Notes under the pieces: model-generated
What the model was told of the DNA's origin: nothing
Databases searched by the model: none
The model's input: only the letters and a program-made list of their open reading frames with translations
Shown: positions 18,708 to 26,127 of the stretch, one piece after another
Position numbering within the stretch: the first letter of the stretch is position 1
Layout of the letters: every line of letters begins with the position of its first letter
NCBI RefSeq assembly: GCF_000820305.1
Contig: NZ_CDBH01000003.1
Coordinates: 1 to 64,000, forward strand
Length of the DNA stretch: 64,000 nt
Reading direction: 5' to 3'
From: Aeromonas dhakensis
GTDB taxonomy: Bacteria > Pseudomonadota > Gammaproteobacteria > Enterobacterales > Aeromonadaceae
Made by a program: the position numbers and the translations under genes

Positions 18708-19610
18708 ATGGATCTGAACGCTGCATTGATTCTAGTGCGGATCGTCGACAAGGGTTCCTTCACGGCGGCCGCCCAGGAGCTGGGCATGACCAAGGCGACG
18801 GTGAGTCGGCGCATCGCCGAGCTGGAGCAGCGCCTCGGCGTGCGGCTGCTCTACCGCTCGACCCGCCAGCTCACCCTGACCGAGGCGGGCGAGCAGTACT
18901 ATCTGCGCTGCAGCAAGGCGGTGGACGAGCTGGCCCAGGCCGAGCTGATGGTGAGCGCCAGCCAGCAGGAGGTGACCGGCACCCTCAAACTGGCGGTGCC
19001 CATCGAGGCAGGGCAGCTGGTGGTAGGGCGACTGGTGGCGGAGTTTCTGCAGGCCTATCCCGGTCTGCAGGTGGAGCTGGAGCTGACCAATCGCATCGTG
19101 GATCCCATCAACGAGGGGCTGGATGCGATCGTGCGGATCGGCGACATGAGCGACTCGAACCTGGCAGCACGGCGGCTGTGGAGCAATGCCCGCCTGATTT
19201 GTGCCAGCCCGGCGTACCTGGCGCGCAGCCCCGCCATCACTCATCCCGAGGATCTGGTGCAACATGAGCGGGTGGCGGTGACCAGCGGCTTTCTGGCCTC
19301 GCACTGGTGTTTCGAGCGGGATGACAAGGAGGTGCTGGTTGACCCTCCCTCCCGCTTTCGGGTTAATAATATAACCTGTGCCCGAGAGGCGGCGAAGGCC
19401 GGGTTGGGGCTCGCCTCTCTGCCCGCCATGCTCTGCCACGAGGAGCTGGCGAGCGGGACCTTGGTGTCCGTGCTGCCCGAGTGGCAGCAGCCCAGGGTAC
19501 CCATTTACCTGCTGTTTCCGGAGCGGCGGCTGATGCCGCGAAAATTGCGGGTGTTCATCGATTTCATCGTGGCCAAGGGGGCCGACTACGGCATAGACAC
19601 CTTGCTGTAG
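18708..19610 (+). CDS. LysR-family regulator, probable controller of emrAB
   Basis: A 300-aa LysR-type regulator. The winged helix covers residues about 5-60 (FTAAAQELGMTKATVSRRIAELEQRLG) and the effector domain about 90-290. The sequence falls in the large AaeR/DmlR-like group, many of which regulate a divergent transporter gene. It is transcribed away from emrA with a 96-base shared spacer, so control of the efflux pair, and of itself, is the simplest reading. Confidence 0.88.
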   Translation: MDLNAALILVRIVDKGSFTAAAQELGMTKATVSRRIAELEQRLGVRLLYRSTRQLTLTEAGEQYYLRCSKAVDELAQAELMVSASQQEVTGTLKLAVPIEAGQLVVGRLVAEFLQAYPGLQVELELTNRIVDPINEGLDAIVRIGDMSDSNLAARRLWSNARLICASPAYLARSPAITHPEDLVQHERVAVTSGFLASHWCFERDDKEVLVDPPSRFRVNNITCAREAAKAGLGLASLPAMLCHEELASGTLVSVLPEWQQPRVPIYLLFPERRLMPRKLRVFIDFIVAKGADYGIDTLL

Positions 19611-19665
19611 CCGGCCAGAGTCGGTGCCGTGGTAACGGCATCGTGGGGGATCTGAGGGGGAAGAC

Positions 19666-19980
19666 ATGGATCACTGGATCAATCTGTATCGGGCTTCCCA
19701 TTCGCTGGAGGCCCACGCCCTGAAAGGGGCGCTGGAAGTGGAAGGAGTGCCGGTGCGGCTCAATGGCGAGGCGCTGTCGGGCGCCCTGGGCGAACTGCCG
19801 GTGGACATGCTGCAGGTGACCCTGATGGTGCGCGAGCAGGATCGCAGCAAGGCGGGACGGGTCATCGAACGCTATCAGCAGCGTCAGGGCAACGGCTGGC
19901 TGTGCGGTCAGTGCGGGGAGGAGAACGGCGCCAACTTCGATGTCTGCTGGCGCTGTCACCACGATCCCCACGAAAATTAA
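19666..19980 (+). CDS. DUF2007 protein with C-terminal zinc ribbon
   Basis: A 104-aa protein. The first 70 residues form a DUF2007 (signal-transducing PII-like fold) domain: WINLYRASHSLEAHALKGALEVEGVPVRLNGE. The C-terminus has a four-cysteine zinc-ribbon or RanBP2-like finger, CGQCGEENGANFDVCWRC. The family is common in Aeromonas, Vibrio and Pseudomonas and its function is unknown. A GGGGGAAG site precedes the ATG. It follows the LysR gene by 55 bases on the same strand and is convergent with the symporter gene, whose stop codon is 14 bases away. Confidence 0.85.
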   Translation: MDHWINLYRASHSLEAHALKGALEVEGVPVRLNGEALSGALGELPVDMLQVTLMVREQDRSKAGRVIERYQQRQGNGWLCGQCGEENGANFDVCWRCHHDPHEN

Positions 19981-19994
19981 TCGCTCGCCCTGCC

Positions 19995-21278
19995 TCAGCG
20001 CAGGGTGAAGTCGATGTCCTCCCCCGCGCTGGCGTCGTGATAGGTCGTCAGATCCAGCTCCCGCTCGCTGCGGGCAATCAATACGGAAACCAGAATATCG
20101 CCGGAGACGTTGACCGTGGTGCGCGCCATGTCGAGGATCCGGTCGATCCCGGCGATCAGTGCCACCCCCTCCAGCGGCAGTCCCACCGCGGTCAGGGTCA
20201 GCGTCAGCAGCATCAGGCCGGTGCCCGGCGTGCCCGCCGTGCCGATGCTGGCCAGGGTGGCAATACTGATGATGGTCAGGTAATCCACCAGGTGCAGATC
20301 CACCCCGAAGGCCTGAGCCACGAACAGGGCGGTCACCCCCTGATAGAGGGCGGTACCGTCCATGTTGATGGTGGCGCCGATGGGCAACACCTTGGCTGTG
20401 ATGGCGGGGGAGACCCCGAGCCGGCGCTCGGCACAAGCCAGGCTGATGGGCAGGGTGCTGTTGCTGGAGCTGCTGGTGAAGGCCACCGCCTGGGCATCGA
20501 CGATGCTCTTGAAGTAGTGCAGCGGATTGAGGCGGGCCAGCAGGATCAGCAGGCTGCTGTAGACGCCGAGCACGTGCAGCAGGCAGCCGAGGTAGACGGC
20601 GCCGATCACCTTGAGCAGCGGCAGCAGCAGGCTCATGCCGTACTTGCCGGTCATCCAGGCCATCAGGGCACAGACGCCGTAAGGGGCCAGTGCCATCACC
20701 ATCTGGGTCAGCTTGAACATCCCCTCCGCCAGCGAGGTGAAGAAGAGGATGGCGGGGCGGCCGCGTCGACCGGTGGCGTTGAGGGCGAGGGCAAGGGCCA
20801 CCGCGAACACGATCACCTGCAGGATCTTGCCGTCCACCATGGCCTGCACCGGGTTGCGCGGCACCAGGTGGCTCAGCACGCTGGCCAGGGTGGGGGACTC
20901 CGCCATGCCGACCCGCTCATAGGGCCCCATATTGGCACCCATGCCGGGTTCCAGCAGCCAGCCCATCATCAGGCCGATGCAGATGGCGACGGCGGTGGAA
21001 CAGAGGTAGAGGCCGATGGCCTTGCCGGCGATGCGGTCTAGGGCCTTGCCCTTGAGCAGCGAAGTGAGGCCGGCGATGACCGAACAGAAGATGAGAGGCA
21101 CCATCAGCATCTGGATGGTGTTGACGAACAGCACGCCAATGGGTTTGAGCAGCAATGCCTGTTCGCTGAAAGCGGCGCCGAGCCCGATCCCCGTCAGCAT
21201 GCCGAGCAGGGTCTTCAACCAGAGCGGACGGCGGGTCCAGATCCGCCAGGGTTTGAAAGCCAGTCCATGGAACAGCAT
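19995..21278 (-). CDS. Dicarboxylate/amino acid:cation symporter (DAACS family)
   Basis: A 427-aa glutamate/aspartate or C4-dicarboxylate transporter of the GltP/DctA fold. Visible hallmarks are the serine-rich hairpin FTSSSSNSTLPISL, the NMDGTALYQG motif in helix 7, and the second hairpin GTAGTPGTGLM, with DRILDMARTTVNVSGD in helix 8 carrying the substrate-binding Asp and Asn. Aspartate and arginine in this helix fit acidic amino acid substrates; the precise one is not determined. I place the start at ATG 21278 with AAGGA upstream; the longer frame from 21314 begins with TTG and lacks a ribosome site. Confidence 0.9.
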   Translation of the reverse strand: MLFHGLAFKPWRIWTRRPLWLKTLLGMLTGIGLGAAFSEQALLLKPIGVLFVNTIQMLMVPLIFCSVIAGLTSLLKGKALDRIAGKAIGLYLCSTAVAICIGLMMGWLLEPGMGANMGPYERVGMAESPTLASVLSHLVPRNPVQAMVDGKILQVIVFAVALALALNATGRRGRPAILFFTSLAEGMFKLTQMVMALAPYGVCALMAWMTGKYGMSLLLPLLKVIGAVYLGCLLHVLGVYSSLLILLARLNPLHYFKSIVDAQAVAFTSSSSNSTLPISLACAERRLGVSPAITAKVLPIGATINMDGTALYQGVTALFVAQAFGVDLHLVDYLTIISIATLASIGTAGTPGTGLMLLTLTLTAVGLPLEGVALIAGIDRILDMARTTVNVSGDILVSVLIARSERELDLTTYHDASAGEDIDFTLR

Positions 21279-21411
21279 GACGCCAATGTCCTTATATTCG
21301 GTCTGCGTTGGCAAAAAGGGGCGTTAGTGTAGCCATCCCCTGCTTAGGTTGCCACATTATCGACAAAGCCGTGACCATCACCAGTGCGGGGGCAGGGAAA
21401 TCGGCAATTTG

Positions 21412-21425
21412 TTGGCCTATATCAA
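21412..21425. promoter_or_regulatory. Candidate FNR site upstream of yecH
   Basis: TTGGCCTATATCAA matches the FNR consensus TTGAT-N4-ATCAA at eight of ten defined positions, with a perfect right half. A -10-like TTTAAT (21448-21453) places the centre of the site about 41 bases before the predicted start, the position of a class II activator. Confidence 0.4.
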
Positions 21426-21486
21426 GGTCGTCGGCAGTGGAGCAGGATTTAATAGGCATCAAATATGTCTATTCAAGAGGTTTGCA

Positions 21487-21732
21487 ATGACTCAATCGGT
21501 ACACGGCCACGAAGTGATGGAGATGATGCTGGCGCAGGGCGGCCAGTTCACCCGGGCCAGCCTCAAGCAGGCCATAGACGCACGCTTCGGGGCGGATGCC
21601 CGTTTCCATACCTGCAGCGCCAGCGAGATGGATGCCGAGGCGCTGATCGACTTCCTGGCCAAACGCGGCAAGTTCATCGAATCGGAGCAGGGTTTCCAGA
21701 CCCGCGCCGACAAGATCTGCAACCACGGTTGA
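21487..21732 (+). CDS. yecH: YecH-family metal-binding protein
   Basis: An 81-aa protein of the YecH family. It contains SVHGHEVMEMM near the N-terminus, FHTCSASEMDAEALIDFLAKRGKF in the middle and a C-terminal ADKICNHG; the histidines and two cysteines are conserved in the family and form the presumed metal site. The function is not known. It is preceded by a possible FNR box and is transcribed in the same direction as yhgN, 100 bases downstream. Confidence 0.85.
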   Translation: MTQSVHGHEVMEMMLAQGGQFTRASLKQAIDARFGADARFHTCSASEMDAEALIDFLAKRGKFIESEQGFQTRADKICNHG

Positions 21733-21832
21733 TCCCCGCCGGCGAGCGCCTGCCGCGCTCGCCGAATCCCGCCGCCTTTGTTATATTCGCCCTCTTTCCC
21801 CTCCTCTGTTGAAGGCTTGGCCTGGGCGTTGT

Positions 21833-22432
21833 ATGGATACTTTCTCCGCTGCCGTCATGTTGTTTCTGATCATGGATCCGCTGGGCAACCTGCCGGTCTT
21901 TCTGTCGATCCTCCGTCATATCGATCCCAAGCGACGTCGCAAGGTGATGATGCGGGAGCTGCTGTTTTCGCTGGTGATCATGATGGCGTTCCTGTTCGTC
22001 GGGCAGCAGATCCTCAATTTCCTCAACCTGCGCCAGGAGGCGGTCAGCATCGCCGGCGGCATCATACTGTTCCTCATCGCCATCAAGATGATCTTCCCGA
22101 GTGAAGGGGGGGTGACCGGGCTGGCCGCGGGGGAGGAGCCCTTCCTGGTGCCCATGGCGATCCCCATGATTGCCGGCCCCTCGATCCTGGCCTCCTTGCT
22201 GCTGCTGGCCAACCAGGAGCCGACCCGGATGGCGGACTGGTCGCTGGCCCTGCTGATGGCCTGGGGCGCCAGCGCGGTGATCCTGATGTTCTACGAGGTC
22301 TTCAACAAGCTGCTGGGTGAGCGAGGACTCACCGCGGTGGAGCGTCTGATGGGCATGCTGCTGGTGATGATCTCGGTGCAGATGCTGCTCGACGGGGTGC
22401 ACCACTACCTGGCGGTGACTGGGCAGAACTGA
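21833..22432 (+). CDS. yhgN: MarC-family inner membrane protein YhgN
   Basis: A 199-aa protein with six predicted helices. The order SAAVMLFLIMDPLGNLPVFLSIL, KRRRKVMMREL, GGIILFLIAIKMIFPS and GEEPFLVPMAIPMIAGPSI follows E. coli YhgN closely. MarC proteins were once thought to affect multiple antibiotic resistance, but their function is unproven. The start at 21833 aligns with E. coli YhgN; the longer frame starts with TTG. The ribosome site is weak. It ends before the terminator at 22459. Confidence 0.88.
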   Translation: MDTFSAAVMLFLIMDPLGNLPVFLSILRHIDPKRRRKVMMRELLFSLVIMMAFLFVGQQILNFLNLRQEAVSIAGGIILFLIAIKMIFPSEGGVTGLAAGEEPFLVPMAIPMIAGPSILASLLLLANQEPTRMADWSLALLMAWGASAVILMFYEVFNKLLGERGLTAVERLMGMLLVMISVQMLLDGVHHYLAVTGQN

Positions 22433-22458
22433 CCAGCCGATATGCAAACAGGAAAGAC

Positions 22459-22486
22459 ACGGGGCTAGATGAGCCCCGTTTTTTTG
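22459..22486 (+). terminator. Terminator after yhgN
   Basis: ACGGGGCT / AGCCCCGT stem with AGATG loop and seven T. It also separates yhgN from the convergent LysR gene. Confidence 0.93.
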
Positions 22487-22537
22487 CCTGTGATCCGGCG
22501 AGGTGACCGTCAGGGTCTTGCGGCCCTGTGCCGATAG

Positions 22538-23506
22538 TCAGGCCGGTTCGGCAGCAGTGGGTTCCAGCTTGCCCATGATCAGCGCCAGCAGGGTTTCCCG
22601 CAGCCAGCGGTGGCCCGGATCCTCCTCGTGGCGCTGATGCCAGATCAGCAGGTGGGAGATGCTGTCGAGGGCGATGGGCAGCGGCAGCGGCACCAGCGGG
22701 TAGACCTGGGTGGCATGGCGGGCGTAGAGCCGGGAGAGGGTCACTATCATGTCCGAGTGCATGCCCATCCGCAGCGCCGCCTCGAAGGAGGGCACGGTCG
22801 CCTCGATGCGACGATAGAGATCCTGCTCCGCCAGCTTGTGATCCAGCATCCAGCGATCGCGCCCCTCGCAATAGGTCTGCACGTGGGGATAGGCCAGGTA
22901 GCGGGTGAGATCCCACTCGGGTTCGTGCAGGGCTGGGTGGTCGTGCTGCACCAGGCAGGTCAGATCGTCGATGGCGAGCAGTCGCTGACAGATGGCGTTG
23001 GGCAGGGTATCGAGCCGAAAGTCCGAGTTGATGCAGTTCTCCCGCACCGTGAAGGCGATGTCCACCTGGCCCTGGCTCATCTCGGTCAGGCTGTTCTCGG
23101 TCCACTCCTCGTAGCGCAGCCGGATGCCGGGTGCCTGCCGTTTCAGCTCGCTCAGGTAGAGCGGCGCGAACAGAGTGAAGGCGCTGTCCATGCTGGCAAT
23201 GACGAACTCCCGCTCGGTGGTGGTCGGGTCAAAATCCGGCGGCTGGATCAGGTTGTCCAGCGACAGCAGGATCGGCTGCAGTTGCTGCTGCAGGCTGAGG
23301 GCGCGTGCTGTGGGTTCCAGCCCGTAGGCCGAGCGCACGAACAGGGGATCGTCGAAGGTTTCCCGCAGCCGGCCGAGCGCTTTGCTGACGGCAGACTGGC
23401 TCAGATGCAGGCGACGGGCCGCCCGGCTGCCGTTTCGTTCTTCCAGCAAAACTTGCAGGATTATCAATAGATTGAGGTCGATACGCCCCAGCTGTTCCAG
23501 CAACAT
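22538..23506 (-). CDS. LysR-family regulator (NodD/LeuO-like group)
   Basis: A 322-aa LysR-type regulator. The N-terminus begins LGRIDLNLLIILQVLLEERNGSRAARRLHLSQSAVSKAL, the pattern of the LeuO/NodD/SyrM subfamily, followed by an effector domain. The start at ATG 23506 has AGAGG nine bases upstream; an extension to 23524 would add six residues. It has no divergent partner with a known function (a candidate leader or small RNA and tatE lie upstream), so its target is unclear. Confidence 0.87.
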   Translation of the reverse strand: MLLEQLGRIDLNLLIILQVLLEERNGSRAARRLHLSQSAVSKALGRLRETFDDPLFVRSAYGLEPTARALSLQQQLQPILLSLDNLIQPPDFDPTTTEREFVIASMDSAFTLFAPLYLSELKRQAPGIRLRYEEWTENSLTEMSQGQVDIAFTVRENCINSDFRLDTLPNAICQRLLAIDDLTCLVQHDHPALHEPEWDLTRYLAYPHVQTYCEGRDRWMLDHKLAEQDLYRRIEATVPSFEAALRMGMHSDMIVTLSRLYARHATQVYPLVPLPLPIALDSISHLLIWHQRHEEDPGHRWLRETLLALIMGKLEPTAAEPA

Positions 23507-23570
23507 GATATGAATCCTCTTCAATTCTTAGATGAATTTATACCATTTGTTTTCATATCTAGGCGAACTT

Positions 23571-23618
23571 ATGCTCGAAACGTCTCTCGCCTTCAATGGC
23601 GGCTGGTACAGGATGTAG
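23571..23618 (+). CDS. Possible 15-aa leader peptide
   Basis: A 15-codon frame starting MLETS and ending WYRM has AGGCGA five bases upstream and is followed 28 bases later by a strong intrinsic terminator. This is the layout of an attenuation leader, but no gene follows within the same unit except tatE, which has its own spacer. Coding capacity is unproven; the stretch could equally be part of a small RNA. Confidence 0.25.
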   Translation: MLETSLAFNGGWYRM

Positions 23619-23645
23619 TGGTTGAGGGGACAAGTAGCATCAAGC

Positions 23646-23677
23646 AATACGGCGGCCTTTGGGTCGCCGTATTTTTT
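23646..23677 (+). terminator. Orphan intrinsic terminator upstream of tatE
   Basis: AATACGGCG / CGCCGTATT stem followed by TTTT on the plus strand. The gene to the left runs in the opposite direction, so the terminated transcript must start within the 23507-23645 spacer. Confidence 0.8.
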
Positions 23678-23779
23678 GGTGATTTATTTGCAAACTTGCG
23701 CCTGTCTTGATTTTGCCCAACAATCTTTGCGCCTTCTTTTGATACAAACGATCGGTATCTATCAGTCAGGAGTATCCCT

Positions 23780-23941
23780 ATGGGACTCGGTGGAATTCAT
23801 ATCTGGCATTTGTTGATCCTGCTCGTCGTCGTGGTCGTGGTGTTTGGCAGCAAACGCCTGGCCGGCGCCGGGGAAGATCTGGGCACCGCCATCAGGGATT
23901 TTCGTAAAGCCTTGCGTGACGATGAATCACAGCCGAAATAA
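23780..23941 (+). CDS. tatE: TatA/TatE-family twin-arginine translocase subunit
   Basis: A 53-aa protein too short for most gene finders. It has the TatA/E plan: an N-terminal hydrophobic helix (IHIWHLLILLVVVVVVFG), the invariant FGSKRL hinge, an amphipathic helix (AGAGEDLGTAIRDFRKAL) and a short charged tail. TatA/E oligomers form the protein-conducting part of the Tat system, which exports folded proteins. It is very short for TatA (about 80 aa) and no tatB or tatC lies near, so it is a stand-alone TatE-type paralogue. A CAGGAG site lies six bases before the ATG. Confidence 0.88.
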   Translation: MGLGGIHIWHLLILLVVVVVVFGSKRLAGAGEDLGTAIRDFRKALRDDESQPK

Positions 23942-23955
23942 GTGGGAGTTGAATG

Positions 23956-24258
23956 ATGTCCGTAGAAGAGAAAGTGGAATTGAACGAGACCTGTGACAGC
24001 TGCGGCTGCTTCGCCGAAATTGGCACCATCATCGGCGAGGGCGATGATGTGATGGAGCTGGTGATCGAGGCCGCCGAAGAGGCCGACGCCCGCACCAAGC
24101 TGGCCGCCTACGAGGCGCTGGCCAAGCAGGTCACCGCCGAAGCCAAGAGCAGCAGCGAACTGAGCCAGGGCGCCAACGGCGTGATCCTGAAAGCCCGCCT
24201 GCAATTCACCTGCACCGCCGAAAAACTCATTTTCGAGATGCGTGCCCGCTCTATCTGA
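23956..24258 (+). CDS. yfcZ: YfcZ/YiiS-family protein (DUF406)
   Basis: A 100-aa acidic protein of the DUF406 (YfcZ/YiiS) family. It has the conserved ETCDSCGCFAEIGTIIGEGDD segment with three cysteines, EEADARTKLAAYEALA, and the C-terminal LQFTCTAEKLIFEMRARSI. Function is unknown. The two consecutive ATGs (23953, 23956) are equivalent; GGGAG precedes them. It follows tatE by 14 bases and is probably cotranscribed with it. Confidence 0.88.
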   Translation: MSVEEKVELNETCDSCGCFAEIGTIIGEGDDVMELVIEAAEEADARTKLAAYEALAKQVTAEAKSSSELSQGANGVILKARLQFTCTAEKLIFEMRARSI

Positions 24259-24270
24259 GCCCCCTGAAAA

Positions 24271-24292
24271 CACGGCAGGTTCGCCTGCCGTG
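24271..24292 (+). terminator. Hairpin with UUCG tetraloop after yfcZ
   Basis: CACGGCAGG-TTCG-CCTGCCGTG forms a nine-bp stem with a very stable tetraloop 12 bases after the yfcZ stop. The following sequence is CTGACCCTTCT with no T-run, so it may be a weak terminator or an RNA-stabilising element. Confidence 0.6.
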
Positions 24293-24385
24293 CTGACCCT
24301 TCTGCTGTGGGTCTGCGTTCTATAGTTAGTTATCCCACAGATGGTTTTGCCCGACGCGAGTCGGCCAACAGAAGGCGATCTCATC

Positions 24386-24475
24386 ATGGTTCAGCGCAGG
24401 CTCTTCGCCCCCCCTCTCCACGTCGCTCATCACCTCTTTGACCTGCCCGGACAGCCACTGGCGGTGACGCCATGA
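24386..24475 (+). CDS. Possible 29-aa upstream ORF coupled to the MltF-like gene
   Basis: An open frame beginning MVQRRLFAPPLH has GAAGG ten bases upstream, and its TGA overlaps the ATG of the transglycosylase gene (ATGA). The MltF-like ATG has no ribosome site of its own, so this short frame could provide coupled translation. No similarity is recognised. Confidence 0.3.
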   Translation: MVQRRLFAPPLHVAHHLFDLPGQPLAVTP

Positions 24476-25896
24476 GGCGGCGCTGGCTCTGGAGCCTGCT
24501 CATTCTGTGGGCGCTGCCGCTGCTGGCGGCGGATCTCAAGCCGCAGCGGCTGCCCCAGCCAGGGGATCTCGCCAGCATATTGCAAAAGAAAGAGCTGAGG
24601 GCCCTGGTGGTCTATGAGCGGGGCTTTTTCTTCCTCGACAAGGGGACCCAGCACGGCATCCTGGTCAACCAGCTGCAGGGGTTCGAGCGCTGGCTGAACC
24701 AGACCTACCTGGCCAAGGAGAAGATCAAGCTCAAGATCATCTACATCCCGGTGCGCCAGGACAAGCTGCTGGACTATCTCGCCGAGGGGCGGGGGGATCT
24801 GGTGGCTGCCAACATGACGGTGACGCCGACCCGGCGCGAGCAGGTGACCTTCTCCAACCCGGTGATCGCCCCCATCGAAGAGTGGGTGGTGAGCCAGCAC
24901 AGCCTGCCGACCTTCAACCGCATTACCCAGCTCTCTGGCCGGCGGGTCTGGGTGCGGGCCAGCTCCAGCTATTACGAGAGCCTGCGCCAGCTCAACTGGC
25001 TGTTTCGCGAGCTGGGGCTGCCCCCCGTCTATATCGAAACCGTGCCTGAATACCTGCAGGACGGGGATCTGCTGGAGATGGTGGCGGCCGGCATCATACC
25101 GCTCACCGTGACCGACAGCTTCAAGGGGCGGATCTGGCTCGGCATGATCAGCGGGCTGCGAGCCCACAAGTTGATCCCGCTGCGGGACAACGGCCGCAGC
25201 GCCTGGGCCCTGCGCAACAACAGCCCAGAGCTGCTCAAGGCGGTCAACGACTATCTGGCCGATGCCGGCAAGCGCACTCTTTACAGCGACATGGCCCTGC
25301 GCCGCCTGCTGGCTCGCAACGACCAGATGAGCAACATACTGGCGCCGGATCCGCTGGGCCGGTTGTCGACCATCCGCAAGGTGCTGGAGCAGCAGGCCGA
25401 CAAGTACCGGCTGGACTGGCTGATGTTGGCGGCGCTGGCCTACAAGGAGTCTGGCCTCAATGCCAATATCCGTTCCGAACGGGGGGCGGTGGGGATCATG
25501 CAGCTGTTGCCGAGTACCGGCAGCGAAGTGGGCATTCGCGGCGCTCGCCTCGCCAGCCTGGAGGGTAACGTGGAGGCTGCCTGCCGCTACATGCGGTTGA
25601 TCCTCGACACCTATTTCAACGATCCCAAGCTGGACGTGCTCAACCGCCACCTGTTTGCACTGGCGGCCTACAATGCCGGCCCGAACCGGGTGCAGGCGCT
25701 CAGGGCCAAGGCCGAGGCCGCCGGGCTGGATCCCGACGTCTGGTTCGGCAACGTGGAGCAGCTGGTGGCCAACGAGGTAGGCCAGGGGCCCATCAACTAT
25801 GTCAGCACCATCTACAAGTACTATGTGGCCTACCGCTTCAGTCTACCCCAGCTGGAGGGCAAGGCGGCCGCCATCGAGGCGGTGGCCCAGCCCTGA
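24472..25896 (+). CDS. MltF-like membrane-bound lytic murein transglycosylase
   Basis: A 474-aa protein. A signal peptide (LLILWALPLLAA) is followed by a periplasmic amino-acid-binding-type domain (about 35-290) and a C-terminal SLT/goose-type lysozyme domain (about 305-450), the order of MltF. The catalytic glutamate is in AALAYKESGLN, followed by the GAVGIMQLLPSTGSEVGI and AYNAGPNRV motifs. It cleaves peptidoglycan forming 1,6-anhydromuramic acid; the binding-protein domain is regulatory in MltF. No lipobox is evident, so it may be soluble or anchored by the uncleaved signal. It is similar to but distinct from the housekeeping MltF. Confidence 0.85.
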   Translation: MRRRWLWSLLILWALPLLAADLKPQRLPQPGDLASILQKKELRALVVYERGFFFLDKGTQHGILVNQLQGFERWLNQTYLAKEKIKLKIIYIPVRQDKLLDYLAEGRGDLVAANMTVTPTRREQVTFSNPVIAPIEEWVVSQHSLPTFNRITQLSGRRVWVRASSSYYESLRQLNWLFRELGLPPVYIETVPEYLQDGDLLEMVAAGIIPLTVTDSFKGRIWLGMISGLRAHKLIPLRDNGRSAWALRNNSPELLKAVNDYLADAGKRTLYSDMALRRLLARNDQMSNILAPDPLGRLSTIRKVLEQQADKYRLDWLMLAALAYKESGLNANIRSERGAVGIMQLLPSTGSEVGIRGARLASLEGNVEAACRYMRLILDTYFNDPKLDVLNRHLFALAAYNAGPNRVQALRAKAEAAGLDPDVWFGNVEQLVANEVGQGPINYVSTIYKYYVAYRFSLPQLEGKAAAIEAVAQP

Positions 25897-25903
25897 CGTC
25901 CTG

Positions 25904-26050
25904 CTAGTGCGATGGGGCGGGCGAGGTGAAAGGCTGCCAGGCCTGATCCCTGTGTTGCAGATACCAGGGGGTCAGCTGGCCGCTCGGCGAGGGATCCGGC
26001 TCACTGGCCTGCGGTCTGTGACTGATGGCGGGGCGATCCGTGAGTTCCAT
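25904..26050 (-). CDS. Small 48-aa hypothetical protein
   Basis: A 48-codon minus-strand frame with an excellent ribosome site (AAGGA, seven bases before ATG). The product is proline- and serine-rich in the middle with a C-terminal LTPWYLQHRDQAWQPF stretch that looks like a conserved short motif. It lies in the 230-base gap between two plus-strand genes and is therefore antisense to neither. I recognise no family; the ribosome site and clean fit to the gap are the support. Confidence 0.5.
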   Translation of the reverse strand: MELTDRPAISHRPQASEPDPSPSGQLTPWYLQHRDQAWQPFTSPAPSH

Positions 26051-26127
26051 GGTAAATTCCTTCATCCTGTTGCTACGAGGCCCTTAGCCAGCGTTATGCC
26101 ATTTCCTCATGACAGGCGGATGACGCC

